From Mansonella perstans (Eukaryota; Nematoda; Chromadorea; Rhabditida; Onchocercidae), in NCBI GenBank assembly GCA_037074765.1, contig JBAMDO010000266.1, positions 1-64,000 on the forward strand: a DNA stretch of 64,000 nucleotides. Direction: 5' to 3'. Of this stretch, positions 53,001 through 64,000 are shown in pieces (positions within the stretch are counted from its first letter, which is position 1; every line of letters starts with the position of its first letter). The position numbers were made by a program, and so were the translations under genes. The notes under the pieces were generated by a model that did no database searches, was not told the DNA's origin, and saw nothing but the letters and a program-made list of their open reading frames with translations.

Positions 53001-56000
53001 TTTGGATCATAAAAACTTTTTGGCTCACAAAGCCAAAAAAAGGTGTAGCACTTTTTTAACTGATTAAAATACAAGTAGCCGACAGTAATTAATAATTAAG
53101 AAAATAGTTTTAAGGAATATCAATACATGACAGTTTAGCCATAAAATTGCATAATTATGGAATAGATGAACCTATAGCGAAAGATAATGCTTCTCCAGCT
53201 AATTATTGTTTCATTGGCTGACTAAAATGTATAATCTTTCCTTGGATAATTAAATATAAGTTACCATTACTAATTTGAATATAATTACTCGATAAGGAAA
53301 TGATTTTAGAAATATCAATAGACGACCATTTGGCTATAAATTTGCATTAATCATCGGAAAAATAAACAATTGTACTGAAATGATCGGTAAAGAGCCGATA
53401 TGGAAAGAAAAGCATTTGAATGGGAAAACAAAACGGTAATAAATAATTGAAATACCTTAAAAAACTAGCATTTGCAATAAGTTCCAATGTTGAATCGTGA
53501 AGTTTATTTGCGCAACCAGTATGATAATGTTCGTTGATAATTTTACGAATATTGTTATTGCATTCCTCAATTGAAATCTCTTTGAAATCATTTAAACCAT
53601 AATCTTGAGCTGAAAATTAATTATATTTTAAATATTTTAAAGCTCATTTTCAATTAAATTTTACAAAAACTGGAAATTAATTAAATTTAAAATGCATTTT
53701 GAAGTTAATTTTTAATTGAATTAAAATTTTCAAGAAGGAAACGTATTGATAAAATAAAGTATTCAAATAGATATTCCTGGAAAAAAGCGTTAGTTTTTGT
53801 AAATTGTAAATAATGGCTTTTTTAAAGATTTTCCTTTAACTTGCACACTTTTTCCTCTCTCTTTATTCTATTATTTCACATACATACCATGAATTTTTCA
53901 TTTATCTCTTTATAGTACGTATCTTAAATAATATTCTATCTTGTTACCGTATTATTTTTGCAACATCACATAATCGTAGCATTCTACAACAAGTACTTCA
54001 TGGTTGGACTATTTTTACAACACATGTCACTCAATCGTATCATTTTACAATACATACTTCGTCATCGTGTTATTCTACAACACGTATAACGCAATCCAAT
54101 TATTCTAAAATACCTAACTTGTAACCGTATTACTTCACAACACACATCATGTAATATGTTATTCTACAATGCCTATTTCTTAATCGCTTTATTCTTCAAC
54201 ATTTATCTCGTAATATCTTATCCTACATGTATCTTGTCAACTGTTATACGTATCACGTATATTTCGTATATGCTTGTAATCCCTAAACAAAAACTATTTA
54301 ATTATAACAAAAAAGAAACCTTTCTTATGAGCCCATTCATGTTGTGCGACACCGATTATGACGGGTATTCGTGCATTCTTGCTAATTAATCCAGCACCAG
54401 ATTGTGGTATCAATTCATCATCCACAACCATTTTCGATACTCCTAGCTTGACAACATAATAAAATACTGTTAGAAATAGAAGTCAATCTTTTCTTTTCGT
54501 TTCGTTTTAATTAATTACAAAAAAACAATCAAAACATAATTGTTGAATATTTAATGAATTATCAATTCTCTCGGATAATTTTGCAACAAAAATACATACC
54601 TGAGCAGCAATGGCAAAACGAAATGGAAATGATGAAAGATTGAGTTCATTTCGTAAGCATTCAACCAATTCGATTGCACTCATTTCCTCACTATTCTAAA
54701 TTTTATTAATTTGAAGAAAATTTTTAAAAATATTAAAAAAAAATAATTTCATTAAAAATTCGGGCAGAAAAAAAAGAAGGAAAAAACAAGAAAAGATATT
54801 TGATGATTTTGTTTTTCACTTTGTTTTGTTTTTTGCTTTTTTTCATTAAAATCAACAAGGTTAATTAACCAACAATTATCATTTTACACTGACCAATAAT
54901 TAGAATTAAAAATTTTAACATGATAAGTTATTATTAATTATATTAGTACTTCGTAGAAAATTTCAATTTTTAAAATAAATGGAAACTTACACCCAAACAG
55001 TCCGGTATTTTGTCTTGCATATTGCATTCCCTACTGGTAATTGGTAATCCAGCAGCATGTAACAGTGGTTCTATTGTTTGTTTATCCAATTCTTTCACGC
55101 AATGAATATATGCTACAATATTATTTACACTCCATGCCGGTTGGCCAAAACGATGAATGGCCCAACCAGCGGTTGAAGAACCGGATAGCATGATGGCTTG
55201 CTGTAATAAACCTAAAAATGACAACTGATGATTTGATTGATTCCCAAAAGTAACACTTAAAAAAAAAAACGAAAAGTTTTTTTGATTATTTGATAGTGAT
55301 GAATCAATTTAGTAATTGATTCAAACTCAATTTAGCATCAATTTAGCACCCAATAAATCATTTCACTGATAACTGATGAATTTACAATCTGACGATATTA
55401 CTGATATCGTTGTACATGTCACCAATGATACTATTGATAATCGACAAATTTATCATCTAATGATATCAATGTTATCAAATGAAAATTTGAACAAAGATAT
55501 TTGCAGGAAAAAAATCAAATGTTAATAAATTCAATTTTTTTAAATTTTACAAAAATTAAAAGTGACTGCTTAAGAAAGAATACGATCCCTTCTGCATAAC
55601 TGAAAAATTATCATAACTTGAAATTTTTTAAATGCGTATACAACAATTCACTCATTATCAGTAGCGCTAGCTTTATGACAATTTGCGCCCGAAGAGGAAT
55701 TGTTTACAAAAATTGTTAAGAAAAGATTTTTTAAAAATGCAAAAACCATAATATTTGTTAATTGATATTTAAATCTTTTTCATTCCGCATATTTTTAATA
55801 TTTCGATTATGCCATTTTATGAAAATAAAATGGAATTTAATTCAATTTCTGATTATTATTGTTATTATTAAAATTAGGATTTTGTCACTGTTTCACTGTA
55901 AATTTTAAATTTTCTATAAACCCAAAAGTTTTTTAAAATTTCAAAATTTTGCAGTTAAGATTTTTAGCAAGAGTGAACTATTTGTTAATTGCGTGAAAAA

Positions 56001-58528
56001 AATAAAAAACAAAAATAGAAAATAGTTAGTCGAAACATTTCTCATCATTTAAATTTAATTATTAAATATTTTTTTTAAATTATGAAATTATTAAACAATA
56101 TAATTTATTAAATATTTCTGACGAAAAATTTCGACTCTAAACGTTTTTGTAAAAATTCTATTATACTATGAATACATTTAAGTATTTAAGTATTTCATTA
56201 CTTAGCGTTTGTTATTGTGATTCTAATCTTCTGACAAATTATTGTTAGTATAAAATAACTAAGTTCATTTGGCGATATTGTTGTCAAATCAATTGCATTT
56301 ATTAAATTACTAATTTAATTTTGATATTAGTTATATTGTTGTTGTCACTGATGAAATGACTAGGGTTAATTTAATTATAATAGATTATCAATACATTATT
56401 CATCCGACTTTTTTGAAGATTCATTTCAATTTGAGAAAAATTTCGCATATATGTTATCGGAAAAGTTATTGTTTAAAATATGGATAATTAAAAATACTTG
56501 TTATACGGATGATGAAAATATTAATTAACAATTTATAGGAAATCGTTCTTATTTCACCTTCAGTTCTGGGTGATACGGCAAGTACGGAAGCAGCTGCTGC
56601 GCCAGCACTTTCACCCATTACTGTAACCTTTGATGGGTTACCGTTTAATTGTTTAATGTTTGTTTGAATCCATTCTAATGCCATTATCAAATCCCAAATA
56701 CCGAAATTACCTTCCAAATGATCGCTGTCTTTATAATTCAAAAATCCTATAAAAAATTTAAGTACAATCAACTAATTAACAGTTATTAGTTTCTTTTTTC
56801 CAGTTCATTTTATTAATTAAATTATTGTTAGTTTATGACAAAAAAAATTTTTTTTACAACCTTAATAAATATAATTATACCCAAAAGTCCAAGTCGATAG
56901 TTAAGTGTTACTAAAGCAACACCATTGGATGTGAAATGTTTGATGATCACTTCCATATCGATACCAGTATCACCGGAACCGGCTAAAAATGACCCACCAT
57001 GAATCCACACAATAACCGGATGCAATTTTGATTCGTCTTCCGGATCCTATATAAATGACATAAATTTATTTCCTCCTTTTCTCTCTTTCTCTTTCTCTTT
57101 TACTGATTATAAATTGCCGAGAATTTCACCAAATAAAACAACTTTAATTCATCATTCAATTAATTAATTACAATGATGTATGGAAAAATGAGATAGACGA
57201 GATTTAAATAATTAACTTTTCCAATTTCGTTTAATTTAACAAATTACGCTTCTAATGCATTTCTTCAAGTAAGAGTTATCAATTTTTTTCCCACGCATAA
57301 AAAAATTTATATTTAAAATTTCAAAATGTAACAAATCAAAAAAGAAAAAAATCTTACAAATGGTGTGAAGACATTAAGAAATAAACAATCTTCGCTTTCA
57401 TTTTGCATATTTGAACCGGAGAATTTATCATGTTTATGAGATTCCATAAATTGTAAACACGGTGGACCGTAATCAAGTGCAGCATATTCTTGATGCCATC
57501 GTGTTCGTTTTACCGGTCGCTACAGAAAAAATAAATTAATAAAGAAATTAAAATATCAATTGCTATTTTTGGTCTATAATAGCAAAAGAAAAAGTTTCTA
57601 ATTTACCGATAAATATTTAATTTAAAAAATTAAAAATTAATGTTTATTTTTAAGATTAAGCGGTCATTTTAGGAATAAATTTTCATTTTAGAATTTCGGT
57701 TCTATATTATTTCCTAACATTTTTTTCTGCGAAATGGACAAATAGCAAAATTTATTATTTGTTTATTTTGTAAGATTTGATGATTGAGAAATTAAATTTA
57801 AAGTGCAACCATTAATCAATCATTTGAAATGATAACAGTTCAGAGTAAGAATGAGCAATTAATTTAAGTTATTCAAATAAGTTGCACCTTAAAAAAAATC
57901 TGAAAAAGATTTTGAAGAAATGAAAATTAATTTGTCCATTGAAGAAATACGGAAAAAAAAGTGAAAATTAATTAAATTATACTGTCATTTTGCTGCTATT
58001 GATTGATTGCTATGTTAATAGTATTGCAATAATTTTGACAGTTTGAAAATTTAAAAAATGAACTTAGTTTCTCTAAAAAGACAAAACGATCATACGATCG
58101 ATCGTACCATTACATTAATCATTGATAACGAATTTAATTCAAATTTTACAGTTCAAGTGGGAAAGCTAATTAAATAAATATATTAAATTGATAATTCGCT
58201 TTAATTAATATTTTTACATATAATTAATTAAACGTAACGGGAAAATGGAGAAAAATTAATACAAAAGAGAAGGTGAAAGAGAGAGGCAAAAAAAAAAACT
58301 AATAAAAGTAATGACCTTAAATCGTAATGGACCAATTGGTGCTTCAGCATACGGTATACCACGAAATATTTGAACATAACTGTCGGATAACTTATAAATT
58401 TTACCAACTAATAAGCCTTGTTCTACCCAAACTGATCTTGATTTCTCCAAATTTTGTCCCATAATACCAGACGGTGTCAGTATTGTCATTAGTAGTAAAA
58501 GTGTAATGAATAACAAATATTTCATCAT
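50019..58528 (-). CDS. Membrane-anchored type-B carboxylesterase (cholinesterase-like), 703 aa
   Basis: Serine hydrolase of the alpha/beta fold at the cell surface. Fourteen exons: 58528-58316, 57519-57358, 57046-56881, 56746-56558, 55211-54991, 54695-54600, 54446-54320, 53609-53456, 52839-52779, 52544-52352, 51629-51476, 51138-51049, 50744-50609, 50168-50019. All phases agree. There is a signal peptide (about 1-24), then FRGIPYAEAPIGPLRF and the type-B signature SEDCLFLNVFTP. The oxyanion hole is HGGSF (141-145), with nucleophile S227 in GESAG, acid E386 in QHEW and base H536 in FHGLHH. One membrane segment (about 662-686, LWLLVGMIALVIWIGV) is followed by a short basic tail ending at TGA. 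The triad is complete, unlike the catalytically dead gliotactin or neuroligin members that share the membrane anchor. Acetylcholinesterase identity is not supported. The tail may continue into the exon at 49241-49085. Confidence 0.92.
50190..50460. repeat. Degenerate ~25-35-bp repeat in an esterase intron
   Basis: Variants of aatattacttaatacttaggatt recur throughout the intron between the exons at 50744-50609 and 50168. The direct pair taggattacttaatact/tttt near 50270-50305 is the clearest. Confidence 0.6.
53930..54240. repeat. Degenerate ~33-bp minisatellite in an esterase intron
   Basis: About nine diverged units carry a core like cgtattattctacaacac followed by atctcgtaat. Spacing is about 30-36 bp. 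They lie in the intron between the exons at 54446-54320 and 53609-53456. Confidence 0.7.
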
Positions 58529-61500
58529 GTATAAATGTTGAATATGCAGTAAAATAATATGACAAAAATATGGAGAATTTCTGCTTGAAATTATCGTTTT
58601 ATAAATAGAGAAATAATTTAGAAATTAACTAAAAAACGAATACAGCAATTTTTTAAAAAATTAATTCAAAGTTAATAATAGTAATAATTAAATAATGGCA
58701 GAAATATATCACTGTTAATTGGTGAAAAAAATTAGAAATAATATAAGAAATAACAAATTATCAGAATATTAATAATATATGGTTTAGAATTTAGTGATTC
58801 AAAAATTTTGAAATTTAGAATTCCGAAATCAGTAATAATACTGATAATTCTGGTGTTGATAATATTAGCTAATACTAGTAAATAGTATAGCAGTAGTAGC
58901 TGTTCTTGCTGTTGTTGTTGCTGATAAAGCCGTACTGATAATAGTCGTAATGATAGTATAATTGTTGGAAAAATTACACGCAAATGTTCATTTTATTGTT
59001 TCATTGATAGTATTAACAGCCATAGTATTTATATTTTGAATTAAGCAAAGACATTTTCAAACAACTGTTGAATTTCTCTAGTGAATTAATTTCATCACAT
59101 TCATTCATTTCAAAATATTATAATTGATGAAATCGTACTTTCCCATATTGTTTATTGAATTATAATTTATATCAGGGGAAGAAAGCAATGATGATTAGAC
59201 AAATAATAGATACTAAGAGATATGTATGAAAATTGTAATTTCAGAATGAAATGAATGTAAAAAGCGGGAAGACGGGGAAGAGAGGAAAAAGAAGCGAAGT
59301 ACGAGATGAAATAGCTAGCAGTTGTTCAGTTATATTTAAGCAGTTTAAAAATTTTACATCATTTCCGAGAGAGAAAATAATAGCAGTAATGGCATTTTAA
59401 CAGTTATAATTCTTTGAACAGATGCAAAAATGTAGTAGATTTTAATTTTTTTTTATATCCTCTGTTCTTCCTTTTCATTCCACCAATCTTTTCTACCCAT
59501 TCTCCCGAAGTAACTGATATAAAGTGTAAACAACAAAAATAATATAATACAAGAATAAAATTTTATTTAAATTAAATAACTGTAATAATTGTAAGCGTAA
59601 AACTTTTCAATTTAAATTTTTGATAATTTATTAGCATTTTAGGGCAGTAAGCGCAAAATGGCTGAAGAGATTCGAGTAAAATTACGGACAATTAAAGAAA
59701 AGTTAAAAATATCTTCTAATATCGTAAGTATTAAAAATGATAAACGTAACTGATTTGTTTAGCGTTTAAACGATAAATGTAATTGGTTGAAGAGATTTTG
59801 AGAAAAATAAAATATTCAAGAAAGATCAAAATTCACCACAAGCATTTTATGATTTACTTGATAATGATTGATTAATGATTAACTTTGAAAAATAATTAAT
59901 CTGCAAGATAAAATGTTTATCAAGAAATCTCAATCAATTGATATTACAGTGATGGCACTAGCGTCATTGCTATTTAATGCAACAATTGATAATGCGAATT
60001 GTGTAGATAATTTTTGTTAAACGTCCATGTCATGATATAAGTGATATAGCTCAAATGTTGATATCAAAATGATTTTAGATTTTCGTAAAATGGTTTGCTA
60101 AAATCTTTTTCATCACAGATATGATTTCTAGCGGTGAATGTACGGAGGGTCTCGATAATATTCAAAAAATAAATGAATAAACATATCACACTGGAAACAC
60201 AATCTAACAAATTTGATTTTTTTTTTTTTTTGTAATTGAGCCAATTTTCCACACATCCCATCTCCTATCTCCTAAAACCATCCTCAAATCTTGGCCAAAG
60301 TTATTGAAATGAGTTTAATTATATTTAATTTTCGAGTAATTTAATTACATTTCTTTTTCTGCTTAATAATTGCTCGAATCTCATAGTGCGGATTTGTCCA
60401 ACTAGTAAGCTACGATAAACTACGATTATTGTATTCAGATGCAAAACAAATTTATTTCCAATTTTATTCCAAAATAAATAAAACAATTAGTGATTACCAC
60501 CATGATCGCTAAGATGACTAAATTTGTTAAGAACAAAGTAATTACTACAAATTAATTACGAAACAATTCGATAGTACAATTCAAATTAAAATGGAAAAAC
60601 ATTCGTTTGAGAATCCCAATGAAAACAATACTTTAAACCTGATATGTTAGCCAAACTTTTGCTTTTTTGCTCCCTTTCTTTTTCAGGGGTTCTAAAATTC
60701 AGCTTCATTTAAATTTCACAAATTGTCGGTCTTTTATGTGGACTTCAAAATTAAAATCATTATCAAATCAATTCTGCTTTTTTTTTTTCAAATTTTTTGT
60801 CGATTTCTGAATCAGTGATTGCAAGCATTGTTGTTAAACCAAGAATTTATGACATAAAATCAACCATGAAAAAGAGATCTATCGAAGACAATTGAAGGAT
60901 GTTCCTCTTAAAGGCTTAGCTTTCATATGGAAAGGAAAAGTTAGAAATGAAGACTGAAAATCTTTTAAAAAAATACAATGAAATCAACAGAGGAACAGTG
61001 ACAGGAATGAAAAAAAAAAGAAAACCTTGAGCATGAATCATTTCAGGAAAAAAAAAGCCTGAGAAGAAGGAAGATGTTGAAGTTTTTAATGAAGAACAAG
61101 GATGAAGCAAACTAACAGAAGCAAACCAATGATGAAAAATAATTGCTTAACATTAGTTTCAAGTTATAAGGAACTGCAAAGCAAAAAAAAGAAAGTACGA
61201 ATTTGATTAAAAAGGTAATCTTTTGACCTAAATAAAAATGAAAGGTAAACTTTTATTATTAAAATAGTGTTGTTTAAAAGTAATAAAAAAAGAGAAATTT
61301 GGTTCATAATTTTGATTGAAATTGAAACCATAAATTTGACAATAAAATGCACAATAGAAATTTAAGAAGAAAAACAAAGCAAAAAAAACAAGCAAAGAAT
61401 GCGAGATCAATCTAGCATAGCTAATCACAACACATTAATGGTGAACAAAAGTGCTGCAAAATTTTAAACATTGGCAAAAAATAAAACGAAACAACACAGC

Positions 61501-61896
61501 AGTATAAGAAGAATCATTTCTGATTATAAATTAAGTGAAAAATCTTAGAAGCGAAAAAGTTTTTGTCATTTATTTGTGCTGTTCCTTATTCTTTCTATTC
61601 ATTGTTACTTTGTAAGAAACAAATGAAAAAACAAAATCAGAATTTGGGAGAGAAAAAAATGTATAAAAATTTATTACACAAAAAAATGTTAAAAATAAAT
61701 ATAGCATAATTTAAGAATTAATTTTAAAATTATTTATTATTAAATTATCAATTTTTCCACAACAAAATATTTCTTATTGAATAATAAAATGTTTATTTCT
61801 TGTGCGATAGTTGCAAAAAAAAAAAAAAAAAAAAACAAAAACATAAACAAAAACAAAAACAAAAACGAAAATTAACATTTATCCTATTGGATATAA
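58529..61896. other. Spacer between the esterase and the Ly6-like gene
   Basis: No convincing gene. The left end should hold the esterase promoter. A plus-strand ATG at 59658 opens a 22-codon stretch (MAEEIRVKLRTIKEKLK...) ending at a GTAAGT donor (59724), but no partner exon was found, and a diverged copy of the same DNA lies about 115 bp to the right. A run of A residues followed by AAACAAAAAC-type repeats lies at 61815-61866. Confidence 0.5.
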
Positions 61897-63124
61897 TTAG
61901 TGACCAAAAAATATGAATGACAAAACAATTATGATCACAGCAATGGTCGCAGAATGAGCAGAAGTTAAGTTACACTTATCTGTTGTACAAACGCACATTC
62001 TTTCAACAGCCACAATATCTGATCCCGGTAGAGTGGACGGTGTATCGTCACAAAAACCAACTCGAAAACCATCATCTGTCGCATTCAGACAACCACGTTT
62101 AACCGTCGTCTGTCCTAGAAAATTTTATTTTGAAAAAAAAAATTGAATATACGTATGATATCCAATAAACGAAGTACAATATTTCATGGTATAAGAATAA
62201 TGAATGATATATGATAAAGATGAGAATATGATAGTTTTATGCAAGAACAAATATATTACTTTCAAAAAGTATATATTGCAATAGAGCTGCTACTAGGTTT
62301 TATTTTTTGAATCACTCAAATAAAACTTCTTTGATCTATTTCAATTCGAAGAAATCTTTCTTTTTCTAAAAACATTTATTAGTAAAGAAAAGAAAAAAAC
62401 TTTCAACAATATATTTTATGATTTGTTTAAACAAAAACTAGCCAAGCTAACCATCAGCGATGAATTCTGCTTTGTAACAGTATAGTCCATCGCATATATC
62501 ACCACAATTTGGCTTGCTACCTGGGCAATCGTGGCATTCAATAGAACGATTTTCTTCAATAAAAAAATTTAAAAAAAGATCAAGTTCTAAACTAAAGCAA
62601 ACATGATAGTTTACACGGATAAATGCATTTATTTCAGAACAAAAAAATACAAAAATAAATATTACCAATAATTATTTTCAATAATTTTACAAGATAAGCA
62701 TTTACTAAATTATCATTATTATAATCATCATAAGTAATCATGATTAAAACTAACAGTTTAGCTACAATACAAAATATCTAATTTCTAAAAAAGACTTTCA
62801 TGTGCTCCAAAAATGAGATGCATTCTGTTTTTTGCTAACAGTACTTATTACATTCGTTTTAATCCTTAAAAAATATTTGCTAACAAATTACTTCAACCTT
62901 AAATTCCTAAAATTAGTTCTCTTTTTATTTTTTTTGTTTTTATGCTATATCCAATATTGTGTACGATATGTATTACATATATATATTCAATAATAGTTGC
63001 AAAATTATTGAATTCAAAATTAAACAATAACAATTAAAACGAAATATTTTAAAAATTAATTACCTGCTAGCTCAGCAATATTCCCAGTAAATAATAATGA
63101 AATTGCCAACAGAAATGCAAACAT
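61897..63124 (-). CDS. Small secreted Ly6/three-finger (LU-domain) protein, probably GPI-anchored, 126 aa
   Basis: Three exons: 63124-63064, 62553-62452, 62114-61897. All phases agree and the frame ends in TAA. The N-terminus (MFAFLLAISLLFTG) is a signal peptide that ends with the first exon. The mature part has ten cysteines in a three-finger spacing: ECHDC, PNC, DIC, LYC, GC, FC, then MCVCTTDKCN, which matches the CxC..D.CN closing motif of Ly6/uPAR/snake-toxin-like domains. Residues after that (SAHSATIAVIIIVLSFIFF) form a hydrophobic C-terminus with a Ser/Ala cleavage context, typical of a GPI signal. Such proteins act outside the cell as receptor modulators or adhesion molecules. The specific partner is unknown. 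The fold is well supported and the exact family is not. Confidence 0.87.
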
Positions 63125-63132
63125 AATCTCCG

Positions 63133-63142
63133 CTAAATATTT
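63133..63142 (-). promoter_or_regulatory. Candidate trans-splice acceptor of the Ly6-like gene
   Basis: On the minus strand AAATATTTAG ends 8 bases before the start codon at 63124. Its position and context fit a spliced-leader acceptor, inferred from sequence only. Confidence 0.35.
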
Positions 63143-63362
63143 GTATCAATATTATGATTCAATCTTTCACCTGGAATTTCAAATGACTTAAACAACTAGT
63201 AACTTTGAATCATTTTAAATATTTTTCTTCAAAAGAAATGATAACAGATGGTATATATATATTTATATTTCTCAGTAACTGTAATTTTGCAAATTATCAA
63301 TCGAAATGACCAAAAAAAACATATTTGCTATAACTTCACTATTATGAGTTAAACAACTAGTA

Positions 63363-63426
63363 ACGTGTAATTTCACGTAACCATAATATGAATTACGTGT
63401 AATTTCATGTAACCATAATATGAATG
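63363..63426. repeat. Two-copy 32-bp tandem duplication upstream of the Ly6-like gene
   Basis: Units at 63363-63394 and 63395-63426 differ at only two or so positions and each holds TTTCACGTAACC or TTTCATGTAACC. The phrase taaacaactagtaac that precedes them also occurs near 63190. The rest of the right-hand spacer (63125-64000) shows no gene. Confidence 0.85.
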
Positions 63427-63823
63427 AATTGAATTGAATGAACTGAACATAATGAATGAAGTTTATTGAAATATATAGTCATTTTGTGTATGAGGAAATA
63501 TAATACTTTCCTCTCTTACATTCTTCATTACTTAATTCATTAAAAAAATTTATTTGATTGAAATAATTTTAAATTTTATTTCAACAATTCAATTTCTTTA
63601 TATGTGTGTGTGTGTGTAAAGTAACATTTTATCAGTAATATCTAAATGAAAATTAGTGAAATGTGAATGCTAAATGTGCAAGCAAATAATTGGGAAATAT
63701 ACAAATGAAACACTCGAAATAAATGAAAGGAAAAAGCACAATGCAATAAACGAAGCAATTTTCTCGTGACCTTTCCGTTAATTTTCTTCCTAAGGTCAAA
63801 GGCTAAATAACAAGTGCTTTGAT

Positions 63824-63836
63824 GTGCGTATGTGTA

Positions 63837-63898
<62 letters not shown>

Positions 63899-63950
63899 TG
63901 GTGTGTGTGTGTGTGTGTGTGTGTGTGTTGTGTGTATGTGTATATGTCTT
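63824..63950. repeat. TG/CA dinucleotide microsatellite
   Basis: About 125 bp of TG repeats with TATG interruptions. It opens artificial His-Thr frames on the minus strand. A shorter TG run lies at about 63603-63617. Confidence 0.95.
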
Positions 63951-64000
63951 TGTATCTTTGATTGATAAGAAATTGGTACAATAATGATCATTTAATTAGA

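Noticed and set aside
63796..63991. His-Thr repeat open frames on the minus strand
   Set aside because: Translation of a TG/CA microsatellite.

Overview
This is a strongly AT-rich, intron-rich eukaryotic window. Multi-exon genes, small phase-consistent exons, acceptors of the TTTTCAG type, candidate trans-splice acceptors just upstream of start codons, and animal-type proteins (a KIF13-like kinesin-3, an ENPP ectophosphodiesterase, UTP6, a type-B carboxylesterase, a Ly6-like protein) all suggest a nematode. The long AT-rich introns and large gene-poor spacers fit a parasitic, probably filarial-type nematode better than Caenorhabditis. The species is inference. All five protein genes lie on the minus strand, and I rebuilt each one exon by exon. 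Exon lengths, splice phases and stop codons agree across every junction given.

Layout. Positions 1-8276 hold the N-terminal half (20 exons, about 772 residues) of a kinesin-3 motor of the KIF13/KLP-4 type, cut off by the left edge. Positions 8277-27252 are a gene desert of about 19 kb, rich in homopolymers, microsatellites and degenerate tandem repeats. Positions 27253-33790 hold a complete 17-exon ENPP-type ectonucleotide pyrophosphatase/phosphodiesterase (766 aa, type II membrane protein). Positions 36490-39480 hold a decayed non-LTR (LINE) retrotransposon on the minus strand. Positions 41870-47228 hold a complete 12-exon UTP6 homologue (645 aa). Positions 50019-58528 hold a complete 14-exon membrane-anchored carboxylesterase (703 aa) with an intact catalytic triad. 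A further downstream exon at 49085-49241 would extend its cytoplasmic tail to about 754 aa. Positions 61897-63124 hold a three-exon secreted, probably GPI-anchored Ly6/three-finger protein (126 aa). The right edge is a TG/CA microsatellite.

The genes do not form an operon or a shared pathway. They cover cargo transport, extracellular nucleotide or phosphodiester hydrolysis, ribosome biogenesis, surface ester hydrolysis and a small surface ligand or receptor. Three of the five products are predicted at the cell surface. Points most worth checking are the hidden tail exon of the esterase, a duplicated exon end with its splice donor inside the kinesin gene, a GC-AG intron in the ENPP gene, and repeated degenerate minisatellites in introns and spacers, one of which carries recurring TGACGTAAT-like motifs just upstream of the kinesin gene. 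I found no RNA genes, CRISPR arrays or prokaryotic-type features.
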